Below are positions 27,735 through 37,859 of a stretch of DNA of 64,000 bases, piece after piece. This DNA is from Methanoculleus formosensis. Its GTDB lineage: Archaea; Halobacteriota; Methanomicrobia; Methanomicrobiales; Methanoculleaceae. A program made the position numbers and the translations under genes. Within the stretch, counting starts at the first letter, position 1; each line of letters starts with the position of its first letter. The notes under the pieces are model-generated. The model saw only the letters and a program-made list of their open reading frames with translations. It had not been told where the DNA came from and did no database searches. The stretch lies in NCBI RefSeq assembly GCF_025384765.1, contig NZ_VHLL01000005.1:62001-126000 (forward strand), given 5' to 3'.

Positions 27735-27910
27735 GGTTTCCGTGGGAGTATCGCCATGGGGGTGGGGCCGACGACGGGGAGGGGGTGCAGCCCCTCCCCT
27801 GTCTCCATCCCTTAAGGAAGGACGCGTGTAACCCCCCACCGCCCGCGCTTCGCGCTCCTCCCGCCCCCCCAGGGGGGCGGGCAGTGCGTGGCGATATCCC
27901 CATGAAATCC
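27735..27910 (-). repeat. dispersed TIR element, copy 5
   Basis: Opposite orientation to copies 1-4: starts ttccgtgggagtatcgccat and ends gtggcgatatccccatgaaa. The internal hairpins are ggggagggggtgcagcccct and a ccgcccccccaggggggcgg stem. It sits between the converging FKBP and CNNM genes. Nothing else is seen in 27571-28063. Confidence 0.85.
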
Positions 27911-28063
27911 GTGCGAATGCTATGTGAGCACGACTGGCCGAAGGTGCGACGGGCAATGTCCGAAGTATATGAAGCCGTCAGGTGCGAGTCGTGCAGTCCC
28001 CCCGACCCTGTGTCCGGGACGCAATCAACGGCTTTCCAGAGAGGATTTCTATGAGGCCAAAAG

Positions 28064-29380
28064 TCACTCTTCCATCTCTTTTCCGGCACCCGCGGGGGTC
28101 ACGAGCACCTTATCGACCCGGTGACCGTCCATATCAACGACCTCAAACCGGAGATCGTTCCAGGTGAACCAATCTCCGGTGTTCGGCGTCCGCTCAAGAT
28201 ACATCATCACGAACCCGCCGAGCGTCTGGTAGTACCCGCGTCCTTCTCCGGGCAGCGTTCTTGCATCAAAGAGGTCATGGAACTCATCGATCGGGAGCAG
28301 CCCATCGAGCAGCCACGAACCGTCTTCACGGAGAACCGCCGCGCCCTCCGGCGGGTACTCTGCCGACGGGATATCCCCGACGATCGACTCCATGATGTCG
28401 TGGATGGTGACCAGTCCCTGGATGCTCCCGTACTCATCGGTGACAAGGGCGATTCGTGCTCTGGAGGTCTTGAGTCTTTCAAGGACCGTGAGTGCAAGGA
28501 CGCTCTCAGGCACGAAGAGAGCAGGTTTGATCGCCTTTGCGAGGTCGGGAAGCTCGCCCGAGATCGTCCGTGCCCAGAGGTCGCGGACGGAGACGATGCC
28601 GAGCAGGTTATCCAGGTGCTCGCGGTAGACCGGGAAGTAGATATGCCCGGATTCCTCCATGATCTCCCAGTTCTCTGCGGCCGGGTCCTCCACGTCCAGG
28701 GCCACGATATCGGGCCGCGGGGTCATCAGCACGCTGACCCGCCGGTCGGCGAGGCGGAAGACGCTCTCCACCATATCCTGTTCCGCCTCCTGGAAGATGC
28801 CGGCCCGGGTGGCCTGACCGAGCAGGACCCTGACGTCTTCCTCGGTGACCTCCGGCCCGGAGGGCGTGCGCACCCGGAGCGCCGTAAGGACCGCCTCGGT
28901 CGATATGCTCAGCACCCTGACGATGGGGGTGACGACCAGGGAGAGGAGCCGTATCGGGCGCGAGACCGCCGATGCGATCCGCTCGGCGTTGGTCATGGCC
29001 ACCCTTTTTGGTACCAGTTCGCCGATCACAAGCGTCAGATAGGTGATGGCGGCGACGACGGTTACGCCCGCAAGCGGGCCGCTGTATGGGGCAAGCAGGG
29101 GAACACCGGCAAAGATCTCTGCAAGGGGTCCCGCGAGGGTTGCCCCGCCGAAAGCCCCGGAGATGATCCCTATGGTGGTGATGCCGACCTGGATAGTGGA
29201 GAGGAACTGTGTCGGGTCCTCGGCAAGGTCGAGGGCGGTTGCAGCCCCGAGATCGCCGTCCGCCGCCTTCTTCTCCAGGCGCGATTTTTTAACAGAGACT
29301 ATTGCGAATTCCGTCATCGCAAAGAAGCCGTTTGCAAGTATCAGCAGGACGATGATCGCGATATCGGTGGCCAGAGGCAT
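28064..29380 (-). CDS. CNNM/CorC (HlyC/TlyC) family membrane protein
   Basis: A 438-residue membrane protein of the CNNM/CorC family, associated with magnesium or cobalt transport in bacteria. Residues 1-180 are the CNNM membrane domain (about four helices, with ANGFFAMTEFAIVSV and LVIGELVPKRVAM). Residues about 205-330 hold two CBS domains (VSVLMTPRPDIVALDVEDPA, DEYGSIQGLVTIHDIMESIV). Residues about 345-430 are the CorC_HlyC domain (DGSWLLDGLLPIDEFHDLFD). The start ATG 29380 follows a leader with a short G/A-rich sequence. Transport direction is not predictable from sequence. Confidence 0.92.
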   Translation of the reverse strand: MPLATDIAIIVLLILANGFFAMTEFAIVSVKKSRLEKKAADGDLGAATALDLAEDPTQFLSTIQVGITTIGIISGAFGGATLAGPLAEIFAGVPLLAPYSGPLAGVTVVAAITYLTLVIGELVPKRVAMTNAERIASAVSRPIRLLSLVVTPIVRVLSISTEAVLTALRVRTPSGPEVTEEDVRVLLGQATRAGIFQEAEQDMVESVFRLADRRVSVLMTPRPDIVALDVEDPAAENWEIMEESGHIYFPVYREHLDNLLGIVSVRDLWARTISGELPDLAKAIKPALFVPESVLALTVLERLKTSRARIALVTDEYGSIQGLVTIHDIMESIVGDIPSAEYPPEGAAVLREDGSWLLDGLLPIDEFHDLFDARTLPGEGRGYYQTLGGFVMMYLERTPNTGDWFTWNDLRFEVVDMDGHRVDKVLVTPAGAGKEMEE

Positions 29381-29491
29381 TGTAATACCCTCTACCGGCA
29401 GGAGTCTTAAACCTGCGGACTTCCCGGCAGAGAGAGGGGCGTTCGCAGGAAATATTTATCGTCGCCGGGGCGGAGTCCCGTCCGGTGATAC

Positions 29492-29986
29492 ATGGTGATC
29501 GAACTCGGAGAGCAGGCCAGGGATTTCTCGATGCCGGACCAGAACGGGAACACCGTCCGCTTGTCGGGCTTTTCGGGGAGACGGGTTGTCCTCTCGTTTC
29601 ATCCGCTGGCATGGACCCGGATCTGTGCTGAACAGATGAAGGCGCTCGAAGTAAACAGGGAGGCGTTCGAGGAACTTGGTGCCGTTGCCCTCGGCATCAG
29701 CGTGGACTCCGTCCCCTGCAAACGGGCGTGGGCAGGGAGCCTCAGTATCAAGAAGACCCTGCTCCTTGCGGATTTCTGGCCGCACGGTGAGGTGGCGCAG
29801 ATGTATGACGTCTTCGACGGCACAAAGGGCTACGCCCGGCGGGCGAACATCGTCATCGACGAGGTTGGACGCGTCATATTCGCCGCGGAATATCCGGCGA
29901 CGACGATGCCCGATATGCAGGATGTCAAGGGCGCCCTCCAGGCGCACGAGAGGAGCAGGCGGGAAGAGGAGATGCCGCTGGCGTAG
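29492..29986 (+). CDS. peroxiredoxin (AhpC/TSA family)
   Basis: A 164-residue thiol peroxidase. The thioredoxin-fold starts LGEQARDFSMPDQNG; the peroxidatic cysteine is in the PxxxTxxC motif PLAWTRICAEQMKAL (Cys45), and Arg and Trp positions typical of the pocket follow in ISVDSVPCKRAW, whose Cys may act as resolving residue. The protein suits peroxide defence in a strict anaerobe. A TATA-like aaatattta near 29450 lies about 35 nt before the ATG. It diverges from the CNNM gene and converges with the transporter. Confidence 0.92.
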   Translation: MVIELGEQARDFSMPDQNGNTVRLSGFSGRRVVLSFHPLAWTRICAEQMKALEVNREAFEELGAVALGISVDSVPCKRAWAGSLSIKKTLLLADFWPHGEVAQMYDVFDGTKGYARRANIVIDEVGRVIFAAEYPATTMPDMQDVKGALQAHERSRREEEMPLA

Positions 29987-29998
29987 CCCGGCGTTACG

Positions 29999-31294
29999 TC
30001 ATCCCGCAACCAAAAAGAGGCTCCCGATGAGCGTGATCACAAGGACCGCCGGAACGGCGTAGCGGATGAGCGCCATATAGGCTCTCTGCTGCCACTCGCA
30101 TCCGCCGATCTCCGTGCAGATCCGGGTGCGGCTCATGAACCATCCTCCGACGACGCTCACGATCAGCCCGGCGACGATGAGGCCGATTGTCCCGAATGCA
30201 TAGTCGGCGAGGTCGAGGAAGGGCATTCCGAAGACCTCGAGGTTCAGGGCGGTGTAACTGAGAGCGGGCGGGAGCCCGAGGAGCAGGATCGCGGCGAAGA
30301 CGAGGAGCGTGGCGCGCTTCCGGGGGTAGCCGTAGGAGTCCATCAGCGTCGCCACCGGGACTTCGAGCATGGAGACCGCTGATGTGAGCGCCGCAGCAAA
30401 GAGCATCACGAAGAAGAGCGCTCCGAGCAGCATGCCATACTGGATCTCCATAAAGGCCGCAGGAAGGGTGATGAACGCGAGGTTCACCCCGGCCGCGGGG
30501 TCAAGGCCCGCGGTGAAGACGAGAGGGAAGATCGCGAGCCCGGCAAGGACTGCAACCAGTATATCAGCGACGGCTATGATGGTGGCGTTCCGAAAGAGCG
30601 GCCCTTTCCCGAGATAACTCCCGAAGGCGATCATGATGCCCATACCAACAGAGAGCGAGAAGAAGGCCTGCCCGAAGGCCGCGATCCAGACCCCGGGGTC
30701 GGCCAGCCTCGAGAAGTCGGGGGAGAGGTAGAACTCGATCCCCTCGGCCGCTCCGGGCTCTGTGAGCGAGAAGACCACGAGGAAGAGGAGGATCGCGAAG
30801 AGGGCCGGGATGAGATACTGGGAGAGTCTCTCGATCCCCTCCCTGACCCCGGAACGCACCGTCACGTAGACCGCGAGCCCCGAGAGGAGGAAGAAGATGA
30901 GCGGGAGGTAGGAGCCGGTGAACGCACCGAACTCCACCGGCCGGCCGAGAGTGAAGAAGAAGGCGTACGCGAGCACCCAGCCCGCGATCACGATGTAGTA
31001 GCCGAGGATCAGGCTGACGACGGCGACGATGAAGAGGCCTGCCGCGGCGAATCGCTGCTGTATCGAGCGGAAGGCAGAGACGACCGAGTTCCCTGTCGAA
31101 CGGCCGATGGCAAGTTCCAGCACCATCAAGGGGAGGCCGAAGAGGAAGACAGTTATCAGGTACGGGACAAGGAACGCGCCGCCTCCGTTCTCGCCCACGA
31201 TGTAGGGGAACCGCCATATGTTCCCTATACCCACAGCCGAGCCGATGCTGGCGAGGATGAACCCCGGGGTTGACGACCACTGCTCCCGTTCCAT
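29999..31294 (-). CDS. NSS-family sodium-dependent transporter
   Basis: A 431-residue secondary transporter of the neurotransmitter:sodium symporter family; prokaryotic members import amino acids or related compounds. TM1 has the family signature SIGSAVGIGNIWRFPYIVGE with its unwound Na+ site, followed by NGGGAFLVPYLITVFLFGLP. About eleven hydrophobic segments are visible, ending in ALIRYAVPAVLVITLIGSLF. ATG 31294 is chosen because GGTGA lies 5 nt upstream and because family members begin just before this TM1; a longer open frame upstream looks non-coding. Substrate is not predictable. Confidence 0.93.
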   Translation of the reverse strand: MEREQWSSTPGFILASIGSAVGIGNIWRFPYIVGENGGGAFLVPYLITVFLFGLPLMVLELAIGRSTGNSVVSAFRSIQQRFAAAGLFIVAVVSLILGYYIVIAGWVLAYAFFFTLGRPVEFGAFTGSYLPLIFFLLSGLAVYVTVRSGVREGIERLSQYLIPALFAILLFLVVFSLTEPGAAEGIEFYLSPDFSRLADPGVWIAAFGQAFFSLSVGMGIMIAFGSYLGKGPLFRNATIIAVADILVAVLAGLAIFPLVFTAGLDPAAGVNLAFITLPAAFMEIQYGMLLGALFFVMLFAAALTSAVSMLEVPVATLMDSYGYPRKRATLLVFAAILLLGLPPALSYTALNLEVFGMPFLDLADYAFGTIGLIVAGLIVSVVGGWFMSRTRICTEIGGCEWQQRAYMALIRYAVPAVLVITLIGSLFLVAG

Positions 31295-31468
31295 ATCACT
31301 CACCGTTTGGAGACGGTCTCCTCCAGGGTAAGAAGGCGCTCCGCCTTTATATGCATCTGTGCCGGCACCGCGACCACTGCACTTTTGTAGCGGGTGCCCC
31401 CATACGAATGTGGTCGAAAGTCGCATGAGCGTCGGTTCCCAGAGAGACCCCGGCAGGGAGGAGCGAGC

Positions 31469-32260
31469 GTGAACGGCAGGTACCCGTTCCTCGTCTCGAT
31501 CCCCCACGGCGGCACCGTCGTTCCGCCCGAACTCCGCGGTCTCATCAACCTCACGCGAAAGGAGATCGTCTTCAATAGCGATCCTCATACCCGCTGCATC
31601 TACGGGTTCGACGATAGGGTGGAGGCGCTGGTCGACTTCGATGTCTCAAGAGTCTTCGTCGATACCAACCGGGCGCCCTACGACTACCCGCCGCGGGCCC
31701 AGGATGGCGTGGTCAAGGTCATCACGCAGGATGGAACCCCGGTCTTCAAGAACGGGCAGACGCCCGACAGGGAACTGATAGGAACCCTCCTGCAGAACTA
31801 CTACCACCCCTTCCACAAACGGCTGGCCGGGGTGCTCGATACCCGGCCGATCGGGGTCGCCTTCGACTGCCACAGCATGCTGCCGAGATCGCCGCCGGTC
31901 AGGATGGACGCCGGACGCCCCCGCCCGCTCTTCTGCCTGAGCAACCGGGGCGATCGGAACGGGAGACCGAAGAGGCCGGGCGGTCTTGTGACCTGCCCCC
32001 CGGAGTGGCTCCAGGCGCTTGCCCGGTCGTTTCAGGCGGAGTTCGACGGCGAGGGCCGGGTTGCGATGAACGACCCCTTCCGGGGCGGGTTCATATCGGT
32101 GGCGCACTATCGCCAACGGCGGGTTCCCTGGGTTCAGGTCGAGATCAACCGCGGCCTCTACGAGACCGAAGAGCGCGAGGCCGACGAGGCAGACCTCGCC
32201 GAACTCCGGGAGAGGATCTTCTCAGCCCTCACCGGGTTCTGGGACGTGGTTTCGGGGTGA
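31469..32260 (+). CDS. N-formylglutamate amidohydrolase-like protein
   Basis: A 263-residue protein of the FGase (HutG-type) fold, a zinc-dependent amidohydrolase superfamily. Features are FLVSIPHGGTVVPPEL, the DFDVSRVFVDTNR region, a AFDCHSM motif with likely metal His, and PWVQVEINRGLY near the C-terminus with the family Glu. The substrate may differ from N-formylglutamate, as no histidine-degradation genes are nearby. Start is GTG 31469, 7 nt after GGGAGG; the ORF opens further upstream without coding character. Confidence 0.87.
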   Translation: MNGRYPFLVSIPHGGTVVPPELRGLINLTRKEIVFNSDPHTRCIYGFDDRVEALVDFDVSRVFVDTNRAPYDYPPRAQDGVVKVITQDGTPVFKNGQTPDRELIGTLLQNYYHPFHKRLAGVLDTRPIGVAFDCHSMLPRSPPVRMDAGRPRPLFCLSNRGDRNGRPKRPGGLVTCPPEWLQALARSFQAEFDGEGRVAMNDPFRGGFISVAHYRQRRVPWVQVEINRGLYETEEREADEADLAELRERIFSALTGFWDVVSG

Positions 32261-32302
32261 GAAACTGCCGAATCAGGCCAGATTTTTCCGGCCGAAGATA
32301 CT

Positions 32303-33589
<1,287 letters not shown>

Positions 33590-33677
33590 AACACCGGGAC
33601 ATTCCGTCCTCCTCTTCCTCCTGTGAAAGAAACATCTATTACCGGGATGGTAGCATGAGCATTCACGGAGCTTGGTC

Positions 33678-33899
33678 ATGAAAAGATTAACCCGTTCGAC
33701 GACCGACCGGTGGATAGCCGGGATATGCGGCGGCATAGGAGAGTATCTTGAGATCGACCCGAACGTCATCCGGGTGATCTGGATCATCTTCACCGTGCCC
33801 ACAGGATTCTTCCCAGGGATCATCATCTACATCCTGCTCTGGATTCTCCTGCCCGAGGAGGGGCAGGCGCGGCCGGTGGGGACGTTCGGCGAAGCGTAG
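33678..33899 (+). CDS. PspC-domain small membrane protein
   Basis: A 73-residue protein of the PspC family. The sequence KRLTRSTTDRWIAGICGGIG then EYLEIDPNVIRVIWIIF is the family signature; one long hydrophobic segment (FFPGIIIYILLWILLPEE) follows. PspC proteins are linked to membrane-stress responses in bacteria, and the small stand-alone archaeal form is uncharacterised. ATG 33678 lies 7 nt after GGAG. A short hairpin repeat and a T-run (33991-33996) follow. Confidence 0.85.
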   Translation: MKRLTRSTTDRWIAGICGGIGEYLEIDPNVIRVIWIIFTVPTGFFPGIIIYILLWILLPEEGQARPVGTFGEA

Positions 33900-33914
33900 A
33901 GCGACGGGCCGAAG

Positions 33915-33996
33915 GGTCGGAGTTTGAGTGGCGAGGTTCCGCAGGAACTGAGCCTGAGCACCGTCAGGTACAAGAACAGACATTTGAGAGGCTGCG
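33915..33996 (+). repeat. small hairpin repeat (family 2), copy a, ending in a T-run
   Basis: Carries two short inverted repeats, ggttccgcaggaac and gcaccgtcaggtac, separated by a ctgagcctga-like spacer. The same arrangement recurs at 42486-42530 as ggttcgtagaacc and gcaccgataggtgc. The element ends before a run of six T at 33991-33996 that may terminate the PspC transcript. Confidence 0.55.
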
Positions 33997-34077
33997 CCCG
34001 TTTTTTCCGCTGAGGGGAGCAGGCCGTGCGTGCCGGTGATGCGGGACTCACCTCCGGAGTTTAAAGCCCAATACAGT

Positions 34078-34250
34078 GGACCGTGGGAGCATCGCCACCG
34101 GGGGTGGGGCTGACGGGGAGGGGGGAGCATCCCCCCTCCCCTGTCTCTACCACGTAAGGTTGACCCGTGATCCCCACCCCGCCCGGCCTCCGGCCTCCTC
34201 CCCCGCCCCTGCGGGGCGGGGGCAGTGCGTGGCGATAACCACTGGAAAGC
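34078..34250 (-). repeat. dispersed TIR element, copy 6
   Basis: Starts ggaccgtgggagcatcgcca and ends gtggcgataaccactggaaa. Both GC hairpins are intact, ggggggagcatcccccctcc and ccccgcccctgcggggcggg. It lies between the PspC gene and the 3' end of uvrB. The remainder of 33997-34380 has no gene. Confidence 0.87.
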
Positions 34251-34380
34251 CGTGTACGGACGAACGCCCGATGGAACCTTGACACCTCCCGGTGCGTCAG
34301 TTTCACTCACCAGCGGAAGGCGATTGCTTCCTTCACCATCACAGCCCTTATACAGTCTGTGGCTTCGACGGTCTGCCCCT

Positions 34381-36312
34381 CTACCGTCCCTTCCCCTCCT
34401 GCAGCCTCTTGATCATATCCCGCAGCGCTATCGCCCGCTCGAACTCCAGGCGCTCCGCCGCCTCCCGCATATCGGCCTCGAGCTCGATGATCAGGTTCGG
34501 GACTTCGGACTTCGGGACATGCTTGATATCGGTAATATCGACCTCTTTCTCGCGGATCGGCTTTCTGATCGTCTGCGGTGTGATCCCGTGCTCTGCGTTG
34601 TACGCAAGCTGCATCGCCCGCCGCCGCCCGGTCTCGGCCATCGCCTTCTTGATCGAGTCGGTCATGGTGTCGGCGTAGAGCACGACCTTCGCGTTGACGT
34701 TCCGGGCGGCCCGGCCGATGGTCTGGACGAGGCTCCTCGCGTCGCGGAGGAACCCCTCCTTGTCGGCGTCGAGGATACCGACGAACCCGACCTCGGGGAT
34801 GTCGAGCCCCTCCCGCAGGAGGTTGATCCCCACGAGAACGTCGTACTTCCCGAGCCGGAGCTGCCGGATGATCTCCGTCCGCTCGATGGTCTCGATCTCC
34901 GAGTGGAGGTAGCGGGTCTTGATCCCCTGGTCGGCGAGATACTCCGAGAGTTCCTCGGCGAGCCGTTTCGTGAGGGTCGTCAGCAGTATACGGTCGCCGC
35001 GATCGATCGTGGCCCGGATCTCCGCCATCACGTTCGGGATCTGCCCCTCGATCGGCCGGATCTCGACCGCAGGATCGACGAGCCCCGTCGGCCGGATGAT
35101 CTGCTCCGCGACGCTCGAACGCTTCAGTTCGTAGTCGCCGGGGGTCGCCGAGACGAAGATAGCGCTTCTCATGTAGCCCGCCGAGAACTCGTCGAACTTC
35201 AGCGGCCGGTTGTCGAAGGCCGACGGCAGCCGGAACCCGTACTCCACGAGCGACTTCTTCCGCGAGTAGTCGCCGTTGTACATCCCCCTGACCTGGGGCA
35301 GGGTCTGGTGGCTCTCATCGATCACCATCAGGAAGTCCTCGGGGAAGTAGTCTAGCAGGCAGTAGGGCTTCTCCCCGGCCTTTCGCCCGTCGAAGTGGCG
35401 GGAGTAGTTCTCGATCCCCTTGCAGGTCCCGGTCTCGCGGATCATATCGATGTCGTAGAGCGTCCGCTGCCGGAGGCGGTGTGCCTCGAGCATGCCGAGG
35501 TTCGGGAGCCACTCCTCGAGTTCCTGCTCGATCGAGACGATCGCCCGCTCCTTCACCTCGTCGGGGGCGACGAAGTGGCGGGCAGGGTAGACGAAGAAGT
35601 AGTCCATCGCCTCGAGCCGCTCTCCCGAGTTCTTGTCGATCTCGCTGATCCGGTCGATCTCGTTCCCGAAGAGTTCGACACGGATGATGTTGTTGAAGTA
35701 GCCGGGGATGATATCGATGGTGTCGCCCTTCACGCGGAACCGGCCCGGCATGAGTTCCATCTCGTTTCGCTCGAACTGGATATCGATGAGCCTCCGAATA
35801 ATATCGTCCCGCCGCATCCGGTCCCCGACCTTCACCTCGAACCCCATCCCCTGGAAGTTCGCGGGGTTCCCGAGGCCGTAGATGCAGGAGACCGAGGCGA
35901 CGATGATGGTGTCGGGACGGGAGAGGACCGACGCGGTGGCCGCAAGCCGCATCTGCTCGATCTTCGGATTGATCTGGGCATCCTTCTCGATGTAGAGGTC
36001 GCGCTTCGCGATGTAGGACTCGGGCTGGTAGTAGTCGTAGTAGGAGACGAAGTACTCCACCCGGTTCTCCGGGAAGAAGGATCTGAACTCGTTGTAGAGC
36101 TGCGCGGCGAGCGTCTTGTTGTGCGCGATGACGAGGGTGGGTTTCTGGACCTCCTCGACGACGTTTGCTATCGTGAACGTTTTCCCTGAGCCCGTGACCC
36201 CGAGGAGAGTCTGGAACTGCTCGCCCCGGGCGAGCCCGTCGCTGAGTTTCCGGATCGCGTCGGGCTGCGATCCGGTCGGCTTGAACTCCGCCTTCAGTTG
36301 AAATGCCGTCAT
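34381..36312 (-). CDS. uvrB: excinuclease ABC subunit B
   Basis: Damage-verifying helicase-like subunit of nucleotide excision repair, 643 residues, normal length. Walker A TLLGVTGSGKTFTIANVV near residue 37, the beta-hairpin region SYYDYYQPESYI, DEAD-type VIDESHQTL, motif VI QTIGRAARNVNAKVVLYAD and the C-terminal UVR domain for UvrC contact (ELEADMREAAERLEFERAIA) are all present. It is the last of three overlapping genes; ATG 36312 overlaps the uvrC stop by 4 nt. The bacterial-type UvrABC set in methanogens is generally viewed as horizontally acquired. Confidence 0.97.
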   Translation of the reverse strand: MTAFQLKAEFKPTGSQPDAIRKLSDGLARGEQFQTLLGVTGSGKTFTIANVVEEVQKPTLVIAHNKTLAAQLYNEFRSFFPENRVEYFVSYYDYYQPESYIAKRDLYIEKDAQINPKIEQMRLAATASVLSRPDTIIVASVSCIYGLGNPANFQGMGFEVKVGDRMRRDDIIRRLIDIQFERNEMELMPGRFRVKGDTIDIIPGYFNNIIRVELFGNEIDRISEIDKNSGERLEAMDYFFVYPARHFVAPDEVKERAIVSIEQELEEWLPNLGMLEAHRLRQRTLYDIDMIRETGTCKGIENYSRHFDGRKAGEKPYCLLDYFPEDFLMVIDESHQTLPQVRGMYNGDYSRKKSLVEYGFRLPSAFDNRPLKFDEFSAGYMRSAIFVSATPGDYELKRSSVAEQIIRPTGLVDPAVEIRPIEGQIPNVMAEIRATIDRGDRILLTTLTKRLAEELSEYLADQGIKTRYLHSEIETIERTEIIRQLRLGKYDVLVGINLLREGLDIPEVGFVGILDADKEGFLRDARSLVQTIGRAARNVNAKVVLYADTMTDSIKKAMAETGRRRAMQLAYNAEHGITPQTIRKPIREKEVDITDIKHVPKSEVPNLIIELEADMREAAERLEFERAIALRDMIKRLQEGKGR

Positions 36313-37859
36313 GGTGCCACCGTCTTCTTCCGCAGGGTTCTGTGATACGTGATCGCGAACCGGTGCGCCTCGTCGCGGATCTCCTGGAGGAAGAGCGACG
36401 CCTTCTCGTGCCGCTCAAGCGGCAGGGGGTGGGAGAAGCCCGGCACGAAGATCTCCTCCTCGCGCTTCGCGATCGCCGCGATCGGGACTCTGATCCCGAG
36501 GTCTCTCAGCACGGTGGTTGCCGCCGCAAGCTGCCCCTTCCCGCCGTCGGTCAGGATCAGGTCGGGGAGTTCGCCCCCCTCCTTCTGGAGCCGCGAGTAG
36601 CGGCGCCTGACCACCTCGGCGATGGCCGCGAAGTCGTCGATACCCTCGACCGTCCGTATCCGGAAGCGCCGGTAGTTCCGTTTGTCGGGCTTCCCCCAGA
36701 GGAACCGGACCATCGAGCCCACCATCGCCGTCCCGGAGAGGTGAGAGATATCGAAGCACTCGATCGCGACCGGGAGGTTCGGGAGGTGCAACCGGCGTTT
36801 GAGTTCGTCCAGTTTGATCCGGTCGCCGAAGAACGCGATCTCCACGTTCTTCCTGACCAGGTCGAGCAGGTTCTTCTTCTCGCCCCGCTGCGGCACGACC
36901 ACCCGGACCTTGCCGCCCCGGAGGTGCGAGAGGTAGCCGGCGACGGCGTCGTCGACCGGAACGGGCAGGATCACCTCCTGCGGCGGTTCGTGGTCGGCGT
37001 AGTAGCGGGCGAGGAACTCCTCGAGAAACCCCTCCGTCTCGTCGAAGGTGTACTCGCGCTTCCCCGAGAGCGTTCCCCGGTCGACGTTGAAGAGCATCAG
37101 AAAGACGGTTCCTTCGCTCACGATATAGTTGACGATATCCTCGTTGTAGGTCTTCTGCCGGTCGACGTGCTGGCGTTCGCGCAGCCCCTCGAGTGCCGCG
37201 ATCTGGTCGCGGAGTTCCATCGCCCGCTCATATTCCTGCCGCTCTGCCAAGGCTGCCATCTCCTCGCGGAGCGTCCGGATGAGCCCGGCGATATCCCCTT
37301 TCAGGACGGCCTCCGCCCTTCTCGCCCGCTCCCGGTACTCGTCCTCGCCGATTCTTCCCGTGCAGGGGGCGCTGCACGAACCGATATGCGCACGGAGGCA
37401 CGGGCGGCGGGGGAGGCGCCGGCACGACCGGAGCCCGAAGAGCGTCTTCAAGAGCCGAAGGAGGTCCTCGCGCTCCCGTGCGGAGACGAACGGCCCGTAG
37501 TAGCGGCCGTTCTCGTCGGGCTGGCGGACGGTGTGAATCCGTGGATAGGTCTCGTCGGTGACGTGGATGTAGGCGTACCGCTTCGCGTCCTTCAAGTCGA
37601 TGTTGTACTTCGGCTGGTGCTTCTTGATCAGGGTGTTCTCGAGGATGAACGCCTCAACCTCGGTGTCGGTGACGATGAAGTCGATTGAGGCGATCGCGGC
37701 GACGAGGCATCGCGTCTTCGGGTCGAGGTCGTGCCGGGAGAAGTAGCTCGATACGCGCCGCTTCAGGTTCTTCGCCTTCCCGACGTAGATGATGGTGCCC
37801 TCATCATCCGAAAAAAGGTAGCATCCGGGCTCGGTTGGAAGACTCTGGGGGTCGATCAT
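36309..37859 (-). CDS. uvrC: excinuclease ABC subunit C, without C-terminal HhH domain
   Basis: Makes both incisions in nucleotide excision repair. The 516-residue protein has the GIY-YIG domain ([20 protein letters not shown] then KAKNLKRR), a UVR domain ([20 protein letters not shown]), and the RNase H-like nuclease ([29 protein letters not shown] and [12 protein letters not shown]). It stops 11 residues after [12 protein letters not shown], so the tandem helix-hairpin-helix domain found in bacterial UvrC of about 600 residues is absent. The stop lies in the uvrB ATG overlap, not at a degraded end. ATG 37859 overlaps the uvrA stop. Confidence 0.95.
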   Translation of the reverse strand: MIDPQSLPTEPGCYLFSDDEGTIIYVGKAKNLKRRVSSYFSRHDLDPKTRCLVAAIASIDFIVTDTEVEAFILENTLIKKHQPKYNIDLKDAKRYAYIHVTDETYPRIHTVRQPDENGRYYGPFVSAREREDLLRLLKTLFGLRSCRRLPRRPCLRAHIGSCSAPCTGRIGEDEYRERARRAEAVLKGDIAGLIRTLREEMAALAERQEYERAMELRDQIAALEGLRERQHVDRQKTYNEDIVNYIVSEGTVFLMLFNVDRGTLSGKREYTFDETEGFLEEFLARYYADHEPPQEVILPVPVDDAVAGYLSHLRGGKVRVVVPQRGEKKNLLDLVRKNVEIAFFGDRIKLDELKRRLHLPNLPVAIECFDISHLSGTAMVGSMVRFLWGKPDKRNYRRFRIRTVEGIDDFAAIAEVVRRRYSRLQKEGGELPDLILTDGGKGQLAAATTVLRDLGIRVPIAAIAKREEEIFVPGFSHPLPLERHEKASLFLQEIRDEAHRFAITYHRTLRKKTVAP

